Source: JAUICS01 sp964384335 (GTDB lineage Bacteria > Pseudomonadota > Alphaproteobacteria > Micavibrionales > Micavibrionaceae). From it: a DNA stretch of 64,000 nt. The stretch is taken from NCBI GenBank assembly GCA_964384335.1, contig CAYLKN010000008.1, positions 1 to 64,000 of the forward strand, read 5' to 3'. Shown here piece after piece: positions 52,803 through 61,952 of this stretch (positions within the stretch are counted from its first letter, which is position 1; each line of letters begins with the position of its first letter). The position numbers were made by a program, and so were the translations under genes. The notes beneath the pieces were generated by a model, which was not told the DNA's origin, did not search any database, and was given only the letters and a program-made list of their open reading frames with translations.

Positions 52803-54113
52803 ATGAAAAAACTTTTGCTGACCGTTATACTCTTTATTTTCATTTTACCGGCCTTTCCGGAAAACTCTTATGCGAATTCTGCATGCTGCACATGCAGGTC
52901 GGGCTGCGATATCTGTAATTCCGAAATCAGGCGTCAGGCAGATTTTACCAGACGGCATATGACGAATGAGTTTATCAATCACAGAAACTGGCTTATAATA
53001 AAATATTTTCCCGAATGGCTCAGAGTATCCCTGATGCTTATGACACATGAGCTGACAGTTGCGGCCATGATGCCCATGGGAATGATCGGCAGTTTCTTTG
53101 ATGCCAAACAGCAACTTGAGACGCAGCGACTGCTTGATCAAAAATACAATCAGGCACTCAAGGAATTTCAGCCCGGCGTGCCCTTATGTACGTTTTCTAC
53201 GCTTTCTCTGCCTTTGGCTTCAAGCGAGCAAAGAAGCAGTGTGCAGAAAACGGTGATGACCAGGGCCGCGATTTCCCGTCATCTGGGAAATCAGAACACG
53301 CTTGGAAGGCTTCCGAGAACGGACATGGAAGGCCGTATAAGACAGTTCCGCAATGTCTATTGTAATCCCGAGGAAATGCGCGGGAACGTGACCGATACGG
53401 AGAATTCGATTTGCGGAGAAGAGGGTGCACCGGATGAAGACCGTTATTTCAGGGATATAAATATAACAAAAACCCTTGATATGCCCAAAACCCTTGATAT
53501 CAACCTTACAGATACGACAATGACAGAGGCGGAGGAAGATATATTCGCCCTGGCCCGAAATCTTTACGGTCATGAAGTATTCCCAAGGCCGACTGCGGAT
53601 GAGCTTGCCTACAGCCAGCAGGGGGGCGAAGTTGACTACAGTCCGACAAGCGTACAGGAAATCTATCTTAAAACGCGTTCGGTTGTAGCCAAGCGTCAGG
53701 TTGCAGAGAATTCCTTTTTCAATATTGCGGCGATGAAGGCAAAGGGCACAGGTATTTCCAAAGACTATTACAGGCAGATGTTGATGCAGCTCGGTCTGAA
53801 AGGTGCGGATGTTGCCGAAATTTTTGGCGAAGATCCAAGTTATTATGCCCAGATGGAGGTTTTAACCAAAAAACTGTACCAGGACCCTTCTTTCATAGCC
53901 GGTTTGATTGACAAGCCTCAGAATGTGAAGCGTCAAAAGGTTGCCATGAAGGCCTTCTCCCTGATGCAGCAGAGGGATACCTACCACAGCCTGTTGAGGC
54001 AGGAACAGATTATGTCCGTTATCCTGGACGAATATCTGCGCAGACGGTTTAACAGGATTGAACAGTTTAACATACAGCAGGCGGGCGAATCCGCGCTTGT
54101 TACAACGCCGTAG
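52803..54113 (+). CDS. Exported paralog 3 (unknown family)
   Basis: 436 residues. Clear signal peptide (KKLLLTVILFIFILPAFPENSYA), then CCTCRSGCDIC. The core has FFDAKQQLETQ (98-108; His replaced by Gln), PLCTFSTL, a VYCNPEEMRGNVTDTENSICG segment, DINLTDTTMTEAEED, KRQVAENSFFNIAAMKAKGTG, EDPSYYAQMEVLTKKLYQDP and MQQRDTYHSLLRQEQ. The ribosome binding site is AGG 9 bases before the ATG. Third of the tandem series. Confidence 0.88.
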   Translation: MKKLLLTVILFIFILPAFPENSYANSACCTCRSGCDICNSEIRRQADFTRRHMTNEFINHRNWLIIKYFPEWLRVSLMLMTHELTVAAMMPMGMIGSFFDAKQQLETQRLLDQKYNQALKEFQPGVPLCTFSTLSLPLASSEQRSSVQKTVMTRAAISRHLGNQNTLGRLPRTDMEGRIRQFRNVYCNPEEMRGNVTDTENSICGEEGAPDEDRYFRDINITKTLDMPKTLDINLTDTTMTEAEEDIFALARNLYGHEVFPRPTADELAYSQQGGEVDYSPTSVQEIYLKTRSVVAKRQVAENSFFNIAAMKAKGTGISKDYYRQMLMQLGLKGADVAEIFGEDPSYYAQMEVLTKKLYQDPSFIAGLIDKPQNVKRQKVAMKAFSLMQQRDTYHSLLRQEQIMSVILDEYLRRRFNRIEQFNIQQAGESALVTTP

Positions 54114-54123
54114 GGGTGCACGC

Positions 54124-55401
54124 ATGGTAATGAGATCTTTTTTATTGGTGATTGCGGTCTTCCTCTTTACGATCGGGAGTTTAACCGATGCTTATGCATC
54201 CTGCGGAACATGTAAAAACCTGTGTGATAAATGCAACGAAACGATTGAAGATGAGGCAGAGCTTACAAGGGATCACACTGAAAGAGAGATCATTCAGCAC
54301 GAAGATTTCATTCTCAATACTTTTTTTCGCGACAATATCCGGCCCGCCATGATGCGCATGACGAACCAGATTGTCGCTTCGGCCTATATGCAGCTTGGCA
54401 TGATCGGCGGTTTTTTTGATGCGAAACATCAGCTTGAAGTACAGCGCCTGCTTGACCGGAAATATACCGAGGCATTGAACGAATTCCGTCCCGATCCGTC
54501 ATTGTGCCAGGTTGCCACATTCTCTTCCTCCCTGCCTTCAACCGAGCGGCTTATGCGTGTTAATCACACGCTTTTCGCCGAACGTATGCTGGATCATCAG
54601 ACAGGTGCGCGCGGGACGATTGCCGAAAAGGGACAGTTTATGAACCTGCGCTCTCGCCTGAATCAGTTTAAGTCCACATACTGCAGCACGGAAGATATGG
54701 CCGGAAACCTTGGCGGAATAGAAGGGACTTTATGCGGGCCGGAGGCAAGTGTTTTCCCGGCCAGGATAAATAACGATATCGACTATACCAAACTCATGGA
54801 TTTTCCGGCCACGCTGGATATCAACCTGACAGACCAGACTATGACTCCGGATGAAGAGGACGTGACGGCACTTGCCAATAATCTTTTTGCGTATGACCTG
54901 CATAGCCGTTTTTCGGCCAGGGACCTTCTTTACAGCCAGCAGAACCAGAGCCTTACAGATCCGCAGGAGAAGTATCTTGAAATACGCTCCCTTCTGGCTA
55001 AGCGGCAGATTGCCGAAAACTCGTTTTTTTCCATAGCCGCAATGAAATCCAGAGGATCCGGTGTTGCCGACGATTATTTCCGGCAGATGCTGATGAACCT
55101 CGGTCTCAATCAGGAAGCCATCGACAGGCTGGTGACAGAAAACCCGAGTTATAACGCCCAGATGGAAATCATGACAAAAAAGCTTTACCAGGATCCGAAT
55201 TTTATTACCGGGCTTGTCAAACGCCCTGAAGGTGTCAAAAGGCAGCTGGCTTCAATGAATGCGATCTCTCTCATGCAGCAGAGAGACGCTTATAACAGTA
55301 TGCTGCGCCAGGAAATGTCAATGGCCGTTATTCTTGAAAAGCTGGTTGGCGAACATATTCGTCAAACACTTGATGACCAGATCCAGGGGGCCATTCAATG
55401 A
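54124..55401 (+). CDS. Exported paralog 4 (unknown family)
   Basis: 425 residues from the ATG at 54124, which has AGGGG 6 bases upstream; an in-frame start at 54058 inside paralog 3 would bury the signal peptide. Signal peptide (about 1-24), then CGTCKNLCDKC. Core motifs: FFDAKHQLEVQ (97-107), SLCQVATF, a TYCSTEDMAGNLGGIEGTLCG segment, DINLTDQTMTPDEED, KRQIAENSFFSIAAMKSRGSG, ENPSYNAQMEIMTKKLYQDP and MQQRDAYNSMLRQEMS. Stop overlaps the next gene's start (ATGA). Confidence 0.88.
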   Translation: MVMRSFLLVIAVFLFTIGSLTDAYASCGTCKNLCDKCNETIEDEAELTRDHTEREIIQHEDFILNTFFRDNIRPAMMRMTNQIVASAYMQLGMIGGFFDAKHQLEVQRLLDRKYTEALNEFRPDPSLCQVATFSSSLPSTERLMRVNHTLFAERMLDHQTGARGTIAEKGQFMNLRSRLNQFKSTYCSTEDMAGNLGGIEGTLCGPEASVFPARINNDIDYTKLMDFPATLDINLTDQTMTPDEEDVTALANNLFAYDLHSRFSARDLLYSQQNQSLTDPQEKYLEIRSLLAKRQIAENSFFSIAAMKSRGSGVADDYFRQMLMNLGLNQEAIDRLVTENPSYNAQMEIMTKKLYQDPNFITGLVKRPEGVKRQLASMNAISLMQQRDAYNSMLRQEMSMAVILEKLVGEHIRQTLDDQIQGAIQ

Positions 55402-56426
55402 GATGTTTGCGCTTCCTGACCCTTGTGCTTTGGCTTTGTGCAGTATCTGGAACAATATCCGCCGAACGTGCACATGCCCATATCGAGGATATGGTCCACT
55501 CCGGGTATTGCGTGACACACACTTTCTTTGAGCCGGATATCCATGTTTCAATAAAAATGAAGGATGACGGAACGCTGCGCACCAAAACAAGAGATGACTA
55601 TTTTTTTGAAAAGATAAAAGTCAGACGTTCCAGCCACGATGATAAAATTATCGTTGACCTCGGTATTCCTGTCAGAAAACAGTCTTTTCTCATTCCTCAG
55701 TATCATACTCTCAAAATTACTCTGAATCCGGAGAAAGGGTATTACAGCGCAGAAGGGGAAATGGACGGTATGCACGATCTTTTTATTGTGCAAAGTCCTG
55801 GCCGCAATGTGTCAAGGCACCATCCTGACACGCAAAAACGGTTTTCCATACCTGCTTATTATTCGCCTTCTCTTATGACGGGCCGGGACACATTGTCCAT
55901 TGCAATCGTTCCTGAAATTATCTGCGGCAATCCGTCGAAAATCAGGAAAGAAATGGTTGAGGGGAAGAAGCCTCAGGAAATGATTAACGTCAGAATTGAT
56001 TACACAGGCATTGAACACTTCCGTAAAATTTCACTGATGCCGCATTCGGGGTCATACAACCGCCATCTGATTACACGTGCGTTGCAGGATTATCTTGATA
56101 AAACCGCAGGCGACGAACCTCTTGTCCTGAGCTCCATGAAGGATATGAATAATGACGGCTTTCCGGAGATTATTGTGCAGTTCAGGGACAGAAACTCAAT
56201 GTTCTGCAGGTTATCCGGATGCATGTTCACCGTTCTGGAGTTGAAACCTGATAACACTCTTTCTCCTCTGGCGCTTGGTTTCGCACAGGGGAATATATAT
56301 ATGCCAAGAATGCATGATAAAGGGCCGGGAGAATATGCGGATTTTCGCTTTTTCTCCGGGAATGTTCTCAAAAATATGCACTGGAACGGAAAGGCCTATA
56401 AAATTAAAACAATGGATGAAGGTTAA
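55398..56426 (+). CDS. Exported protein with calcium-loop-like motif
   Basis: 342 residues, no family recognised. Signal peptide (FLTLVLWLCAVSGTISAERAHA). The N-terminal half is beta-rich (IHVSIKMKDDGTLRT, HTLKITLNPEKGYYSAEGEM). Near residue 250, DMNNDGFPEIIVQF matches the D-x-N-x-D-G loop of FG-GAP/VCBS and dockerin-like calcium sites. Cys residues lie near the start and in the C-terminal third, suggesting disulfides. Starts within the stop of paralog 4 and ends 2 bases before the M23-like gene. A secreted or periplasmic partner of the paralogs is plausible. Confidence 0.8.
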   Translation: MRCLRFLTLVLWLCAVSGTISAERAHAHIEDMVHSGYCVTHTFFEPDIHVSIKMKDDGTLRTKTRDDYFFEKIKVRRSSHDDKIIVDLGIPVRKQSFLIPQYHTLKITLNPEKGYYSAEGEMDGMHDLFIVQSPGRNVSRHHPDTQKRFSIPAYYSPSLMTGRDTLSIAIVPEIICGNPSKIRKEMVEGKKPQEMINVRIDYTGIEHFRKISLMPHSGSYNRHLITRALQDYLDKTAGDEPLVLSSMKDMNNDGFPEIIVQFRDRNSMFCRLSGCMFTVLELKPDNTLSPLALGFAQGNIYMPRMHDKGPGEYADFRFFSGNVLKNMHWNGKAYKIKTMDEG

Positions 56427-56428
56427 AA

Positions 56429-57040
56429 ATGGTTGTCCGGTCAGCAAACACATTTGCTTTTTATATCTTTATGATTGCCCTCTTATCTTTTCCAGGCGCT
56501 GCGCCTGCACAGGATACAATTGAGGTTCTCGGCAATCCGCTTGATACCGACCTGATATCGTTCAAAAATGTTCGCCAGCCATTTACAAACGAACCGGATG
56601 TTCTTTCAAAAGGAATAAACCTCAGATGCAGTGAAGGGCAACCCGTGTATGCGGCGCACAGAGGGAGGATTGCCGGATCTTTTTATAATTTCTGCGCCCC
56701 TGATTCCGACCCTTTATGCGGCACGGGACTGGGTAACCAGGTCTGCGTTTCTTTTCTTAAAACAATTCAGGGCGAAAACCGTCCCGGAAACCTTACGACC
56801 TGCTACGCGAATTTATCGGGCACGCAATGGCCGCTCGGCGTTTTGGTGAAAAAAGGATTTTTGCTGGGATATTGCGGGCATACCGGTGCCGCTCCGGAAA
56901 GCCAGCTGCATTTCAGATGTTATCTGAACGGCAACCATGTAAATCCCGAAAATTGTATCGGCAAGGATATTGAGGTGCTTGTAAACAACTCTTTGCCATA
57001 TCCTAAAGAATCATATCTGCCAACAACACGCATGGAATGA
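56429..57040 (+). CDS. Degenerate M23 (LytM)-like exported protein
   Basis: 203 residues with signal peptide (YIFMIALLSFPGAAPA). The fold markers of M23 peptidases are visible: GQPVYAAHRGRIAG, a central Cys-rich loop, LGVLVKKGFLLGYCGHTGAAPESQLHF and a closing strand. The zinc ligands seem lost: the H-x3-D position reads KGINLRC, and the HxH position reads QLHF. It has nine or so cysteines, so disulfide-bonded. Most LytM domains without zinc ligands regulate amidases or bind peptidoglycan; that role is inferred. One base separates it from paralog 5. Confidence 0.75.
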   Translation: MVVRSANTFAFYIFMIALLSFPGAAPAQDTIEVLGNPLDTDLISFKNVRQPFTNEPDVLSKGINLRCSEGQPVYAAHRGRIAGSFYNFCAPDSDPLCGTGLGNQVCVSFLKTIQGENRPGNLTTCYANLSGTQWPLGVLVKKGFLLGYCGHTGAAPESQLHFRCYLNGNHVNPENCIGKDIEVLVNNSLPYPKESYLPTTRME

Positions 57041-57041
57041 A

Positions 57042-58253
57042 ATGTTTATTGAAAAGCCAAAACATTCAATCATTTTTATATTTTTAATAGCATTCAGCAT
57101 TTGCAGTGTGTGGACTTCTGATGCCCGTTCCCAGCCGCTCTCGTCAACAGCGCAGGCCGAAGCAAATATTCAGAATCTCTGGATTCCGGCCCTGATGCGG
57201 ATGACACAGCAATTTACGGTCACAATCATGAATCAGGCGGCGATTGTCGGTACATTTTTTGATGCCAAGCACCAGCTTGAAACCCAGAGGCTGTTTGATG
57301 AGATGTATGTTGATACGATAATGCGGTATCAGCCAAGCGAGGCTTTATGCCGGTTCGGAACTCTGAACCGCGGCCTTGCCTCAAGCGAGCAAAAGGCAAA
57401 AGCCAATTCTGTTGCCTTTGCAAAAAAACTCATGGAACGGGATATTTCGCGCGCGGATACTGCCGCCGGTGCCATTCGTGCCGCGGGGAGGAAGGGAGTC
57501 AAGGGCGCGGATCTTGAGGTCAGGTATAACGAATTCCGCAATCTTTACTGCCGTCAGGAGCATTTTGGAGGTGACGTCGGTAATATACAAATTGCGGGAG
57601 AGCCACTTTGTAAAGACGGCGCCAATCTTAAAGTCATGAATATGAATTATACCAAGCTGGCCAATGATGAGCTGACGCTTGACATTAATTTTATGGACGA
57701 ACAGGCAACCGAGGACGAAATGGCCGTTATGGCCCTCGCCAAAAATCTTTTTTCCAATGAAGTTTTCAGTGCCAGGACAGCCCTTGACTGGAGCATAAGC
57801 GATAACATGGAACATCTTACCTATCTGCGCAGTATGTGGGCAGCCAAATCCGTGGCCAGAAACAGCTTTGTTAACATGATTGGCCGAAGATCCGCAGGAT
57901 CAGGAGCGGCGGATGATTTCATGGTGCCAATGCTTATGGAACTTGGTTTAAGTGAGGAAAACAGTCTGAAAGTGATCGGCGCGGCCAAACTTGGGGAAGG
58001 CGGGGCGGAAAACCCGGCCAGTCTCAGTTACGAGGCCCAGATGGAAATTCTTTCAAAAACGCTTTACCAGAATCCAAACTTTTTTGTCGGGCTGATCGAT
58101 ACGCCTGTTAACGTGCAAAGGCAGAGGGCAGCCATCAAATCAGTCCGCCTTATGCTGGAACGTGATATATTCGAAGCTTTACAAAGGCGCGAGATCCTTC
58201 TGGCAACAATTATGAATGAAATGCTTGACCCGACTTTCCAGAGACTGGAATAA
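57042..58253 (+). CDS. Exported paralog 5 (no N-terminal Cys motif)
   Basis: 403 residues. Signal peptide (IIFIFLIAFSICSVWTSDARS). The Cys-rich start of the other four copies is missing. Core motifs: ALMRMTQQFTVTIM, FFDAKHQLETQ (72-82), ALCRFGTL, a LYCRQEHFGGDVGNIQ segment, DINFMDEQATEDEM, KSVARNSFVNMIGRRSAGSG, LSYEAQMEILSKTLYQNP and MLERDIFEALQRREI. It also has a small Gly/Ala insert (GAAKLGEGGAENP) before the last motif. Closest by eye to paralog 1. Last gene of the operon. Confidence 0.88.
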   Translation: MFIEKPKHSIIFIFLIAFSICSVWTSDARSQPLSSTAQAEANIQNLWIPALMRMTQQFTVTIMNQAAIVGTFFDAKHQLETQRLFDEMYVDTIMRYQPSEALCRFGTLNRGLASSEQKAKANSVAFAKKLMERDISRADTAAGAIRAAGRKGVKGADLEVRYNEFRNLYCRQEHFGGDVGNIQIAGEPLCKDGANLKVMNMNYTKLANDELTLDINFMDEQATEDEMAVMALAKNLFSNEVFSARTALDWSISDNMEHLTYLRSMWAAKSVARNSFVNMIGRRSAGSGAADDFMVPMLMELGLSEENSLKVIGAAKLGEGGAENPASLSYEAQMEILSKTLYQNPNFFVGLIDTPVNVQRQRAAIKSVRLMLERDIFEALQRREILLATIMNEMLDPTFQRLE

Positions 58254-58309
58254 TCAGGCCTGCATTCCTCTTCTTTAAAATCCGGCTGGCTCCGGATCCC
58301 TGACTTTAA

Positions 58310-58324
58310 GGCACAGACATTGCA
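58310..58324 (+). promoter_or_regulatory. Candidate sigma-54 promoter of flgK
   Basis: GGCACAGACATTGCA has the -24 GG and -12 GC elements at exactly the right spacing (consensus TGGCAC-N5-TTGCA; only the leading T differs). The expected start is near 58335. Sigma-54 control of late flagellar genes is established in alphaproteobacteria such as Caulobacter. Confidence 0.65.
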
Positions 58325-58330
58325 TAGATA

Positions 58331-58351
58331 CTGAAAAATAACGTTTTTCAG
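58331..58351 (+). promoter_or_regulatory. 5' leader hairpin of flgK
   Basis: CTGAAAAA (58331-58338) and TTTTTCAG (58344-58351) form a perfect 8-bp stem with a 5-base loop at the start of the predicted flgK transcript, just before the CGGGA ribosome binding site. It could stabilise the mRNA or control translation. It could also act as a weak terminator for the upstream operon. Confidence 0.5.
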
Positions 58352-58363
58352 ATCGGGATTTTT

Positions 58364-60703
58364 ATGGTTTTTTCAGGCCTTGACGAAGCTTTATCGGGAC
58401 TCCGCGTCGCCCAGCGGCAGCTTGATGTGTTATCCAACAACATATCAAACGCGCAGGTGGAAGGTTTTACCCGGAAAACTTTGCCGCAATCGACGGTCGT
58501 TCTTCTTGGGGAAGGATCCGGAGTTTCTTCCGATCCCATAATACGGACGGTTGATTTCAGCCTGCAAAGAGATTTGTTTGAACAGACAAGCCTCGAAAGT
58601 TTTCTGACCACCCAGGTTGACCAGCTTAACAGAGTTCAGCAGTTTCATGGCGGTCCCGATGCGGAAGCGGCTTTCTCCGCAGTCCTTTCCGATATGCGAG
58701 ACTCTTTTGTCAAACTTGATAATGACCCAAGTAATGCAATACTCCAGCAGCAGAGCTTAACGGCAGCCCAGAATATGGCTTCAAAGATCAATGATTTCGG
58801 AAGTCTGGTGCAGACAATCAGAAATGATGCGGAAAATTCAATATCTTCTGCCGTTAACACGGCCAACGCTCTTCTTGAAGATATCGCCGATCTTAACCGT
58901 CAGATTAAAATCGACGCCAGTGTTGACCGTAGCACGGCAGCATTAAAAGACCAGAGAGACAGGGCAATTACGGAACTTTCGGAAATACTGGAACTCAGCT
59001 TTTTTGAGCGGGGCGACGGCGTTCTTGTGGTTCAAACGGCAAGGGGCGTAGAGCTTGCGGATGAAAGTGCAAAGGAACTGTTCTTCCAGACCAGTAATCT
59101 GGGACCGAACAGTTTCTATCCGGATGATACGAATAATTCTGCACGGGGAATTTTTGTCGGGGGAGATCCGGACGAAAATCAGGTTGCCTTTGACATAGCG
59201 TCCATAGGCGCGGAACTTGGCGGAGAGCTTGGCGCGCTTCTGGATTTACGAGATACCATCATGCCGCGTTTCCAGGCGCAGATTGATGAACTCGCGGCCA
59301 ATCTTGCCGCGCGGTTTGATGCGCAGGGGCTTCGTCTGTTTACAGACAATACAGGCGATATACCAGATATTTCAGTCGATCCTGACCTGACAACAGATCC
59401 CCCGACACCTGTTGAATATGTGGGCTTCGCCCAGCAAATTCAGGTGAATCCACTGGTTGAAGCGGACCCTTCCCTTATTCAACAGGGAACACTGACAGAT
59501 ACCGACAATACAATACAAGCGGGATCAAACGAAGTTATAAGACGGATTCTTGACTTTGCGATGGGTGATACTTTTGAACAGCAGGCAACAACACAGGTAT
59601 TTGATGCTGATGTTCCGCTTCACAACAGCACGCAGCTTGACATAATTTCTGTGAATGAGGTTGAAGGCACGGTTGATTTGTCGAACTTTACAAGTGTTGA
59701 GGATCTGATCTCGGCGGCCGGCGGTAACATTGAAAGCGGATCTGACAGTTTTATTATCAGTTTTTCAGATACAGACATAACATCAGGGTCCGTAACAGTC
59801 AGTCTCGATCTGTCTGATATAACTCCCGACTCCTCACTTTCTGCCGCAGGAGAAATCATTGCCGCAATCGAAACACAAATTAGCGGAAACGGAACGGCGG
59901 ACCTTTTAAACATCTCGCTCTCCGAAGGCAGTAACGGCGAACTCGTTATTGATACGCGTGGTGATTTTACCATTAACAATACGGACAGCACACTGACCGA
60001 TGCCATCAGCGCCGACGCCTTAAACACCTATATCGGTTTTCCTGTTTCAACCTTCGAGGCGGAGGACCCTTATTTTGATATCCGGGTGGGCAATAATGAC
60101 TTTGTAAGAATATCTATCGATCCGAATGATACGATACAGGACCTTGCCGCCAAACTTGATCTCGAACTGGACTCGGCAAGCAGCAATATAACCGGCGTCG
60201 GTGTGCCGGATCTTGAAGTTATTCTGAGCGGTGACACGACATCGGGTTTCAGTATCGCTCTCAGCCCCGGTGAAAATTTCGGCGGCAGTATGGATATAAT
60301 CGGTGGGCCTTTTGAATCGGAATCTGACGGGACCACCATAATCTCTGGTCTGTTCGGTTCGGCAAATCCGATTGTCAATGTCGATCATCCGGCTTTCAGG
60401 TCACAAAATCTTGGACCGGGGGCCAATGTAACCAGTCAGATACGGCAAGTGGATACCCTGATCGAATTTGCTCAAGGTGCGATCGATAACCAGACGGTGG
60501 AGAGTATTAACAAGGAATCCCGCCTTGAAGACGAGCAGGCATTTAAACAGGCACTTGAGCGTCAGTTTCTTGACGAATCAGGCGTTAACATTGATGAGGA
60601 AGTTGCAAATCTGATCGTGATTCAGAATGCGTACAGTGCGGCAGCACGTGCATTAAGTGCGATAGATCAGCTTTTTCAGGAGCTTTTGAACACCTTCAGG
60701 TAA
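58364..60703 (+). CDS. flgK: Flagellar hook-associated protein 1 (FlgK)
   Basis: 779 residues, longer than the 550 or so of E. coli FlgK because of an enlarged variable middle. The N-terminal LSGLRVAQRQLDVLSNNISN and the C-terminal GVNIDEEVANLIVIQNAYSA with AARALSAIDQLFQ are diagnostic. The central region is Asp/Ser/Thr-rich (exposed domains). It joins hook and filament with FlgL. Start ATG with GGGA 5 bases upstream. flgL follows by 33 bases. Confidence 0.95.
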   Translation: MVFSGLDEALSGLRVAQRQLDVLSNNISNAQVEGFTRKTLPQSTVVLLGEGSGVSSDPIIRTVDFSLQRDLFEQTSLESFLTTQVDQLNRVQQFHGGPDAEAAFSAVLSDMRDSFVKLDNDPSNAILQQQSLTAAQNMASKINDFGSLVQTIRNDAENSISSAVNTANALLEDIADLNRQIKIDASVDRSTAALKDQRDRAITELSEILELSFFERGDGVLVVQTARGVELADESAKELFFQTSNLGPNSFYPDDTNNSARGIFVGGDPDENQVAFDIASIGAELGGELGALLDLRDTIMPRFQAQIDELAANLAARFDAQGLRLFTDNTGDIPDISVDPDLTTDPPTPVEYVGFAQQIQVNPLVEADPSLIQQGTLTDTDNTIQAGSNEVIRRILDFAMGDTFEQQATTQVFDADVPLHNSTQLDIISVNEVEGTVDLSNFTSVEDLISAAGGNIESGSDSFIISFSDTDITSGSVTVSLDLSDITPDSSLSAAGEIIAAIETQISGNGTADLLNISLSEGSNGELVIDTRGDFTINNTDSTLTDAISADALNTYIGFPVSTFEAEDPYFDIRVGNNDFVRISIDPNDTIQDLAAKLDLELDSASSNITGVGVPDLEVILSGDTTSGFSIALSPGENFGGSMDIIGGPFESESDGTTIISGLFGSANPIVNVDHPAFRSQNLGPGANVTSQIRQVDTLIEFAQGAIDNQTVESINKESRLEDEQAFKQALERQFLDESGVNIDEEVANLIVIQNAYSAAARALSAIDQLFQELLNTFR

Positions 60704-60736
60704 CAGATAAACAATAAATAAAGGAGGACACCAAGT

Positions 60737-61870
60737 ATGACAGGCGTTTCAACACTAGGACAAAGTATCAGTCAGGTGAACAGACTAAAAACACTCCAGA
60801 CCCAGCTGGATACTTTGAGCCTGCAGCTTTCTACGGGACGCAAGGCAAGTCTTTTCAAGGGCCTTGAGGAGGATGTCATACGGTCCCAGAGAACGAGGGC
60901 CGATCTTAACCAGATTTCCTCATTTCAAAGAAATATAGACCTTGGAACGCTTCGCCTTGATCTTATGATCAACTCGGTTTCGGAAATTGAAAGACAGGTC
61001 GGGCTTGCCCAGGATTCCCTTAACATTGAAGTGACACAGGGACAGATTGATCTGAGCCAGGTCAAGAATGCGGCAAGCAATGCATTTGATCAGATTGTGG
61101 ATCTTCTGAATGAAAAAGAGGGAAATACGTTTCTTTTTGCAGGCGCGGATACTGGAACTCAGCCGATTACAGCCGCCGGTGCTCTTGAAACTGCAATCAA
61201 CACTCTGCTTGAGGACTGGCAGGAAGGGGATATTACGACAGAGGAGTTTATATCAAATATTCAGAACAGAACCGGCGACGATGCCCTGAATGATACCCTT
61301 GTCGGGTATTCTTCAACGCTTGCCAATGCTAAAAATGTGACCATAAGGGCGGATGAAAATGCCGAAATCGATTATACTGTCAAAGCCGACGAAGACGGTT
61401 TTCGTAACGTCCTGGTGGCTCTGGCCGTTCTTAAACAGTTGCCGGCCGATGCAAACGGCCAGATCGATCTGGCCGATACCTACGACGATGACGGCAACAT
61501 TGTCACGAACAGTGCAATTCCGCCGGAAGGCACAACAGAGCCTGAAGATGAAATCGCACTTACGGAGCTTGAGAATGAACGCGAAGACAATTTTTTTGAA
61601 CTGTACAACGCAATGGCTTCCCTTCTTGCCGATGGAAAATCGGACATATTTGACGGCCGGTTGAGTCTGGAAGGTGCAAAAGAGCGCATAGATTCCATCA
61701 ACAACACCCTGAAGCTTGAGAAAAATGCTCTCGAAAATCTTATCACGGAAATCGAGAATGTTGATTTAAACGAGACGGCAGTTCAGCTGAACAGCGTGCA
61801 GCTACAACTTGAGGCCTCTTACAACGTTACGTCTTCGGTAAGAAGACTTTCACTTGTGAACTTTATTTAG
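60737..61870 (+). CDS. flgL: Flagellar hook-associated protein 3 (FlgL)
   Basis: 377 residues, with flagellin-like helical ends: QSISQVNRLKTLQTQLDTLS and LSTGRKA at the N-terminus, ETAVQLNSVQLQLEASYNVTSS at the C-terminus. The middle holds NTFLFAGADTGTQPI. It forms the hook-filament junction with FlgK. A strong AAAGGAGG lies before the ATG. Cotranscribed with flgK from the sigma-54 site is likely. Confidence 0.93.
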   Translation: MTGVSTLGQSISQVNRLKTLQTQLDTLSLQLSTGRKASLFKGLEEDVIRSQRTRADLNQISSFQRNIDLGTLRLDLMINSVSEIERQVGLAQDSLNIEVTQGQIDLSQVKNAASNAFDQIVDLLNEKEGNTFLFAGADTGTQPITAAGALETAINTLLEDWQEGDITTEEFISNIQNRTGDDALNDTLVGYSSTLANAKNVTIRADENAEIDYTVKADEDGFRNVLVALAVLKQLPADANGQIDLADTYDDDGNIVTNSAIPPEGTTEPEDEIALTELENEREDNFFELYNAMASLLADGKSDIFDGRLSLEGAKERIDSINNTLKLEKNALENLITEIENVDLNETAVQLNSVQLQLEASYNVTSSVRRLSLVNFI

Positions 61871-61952
61871 TAAAACCTGTTAATCGCGAGAGTGTACGCT
61901 TGCTCGTTACATTCCATCAAATCAATCCAGACCGGAAAGGTCACAGTGGTGA

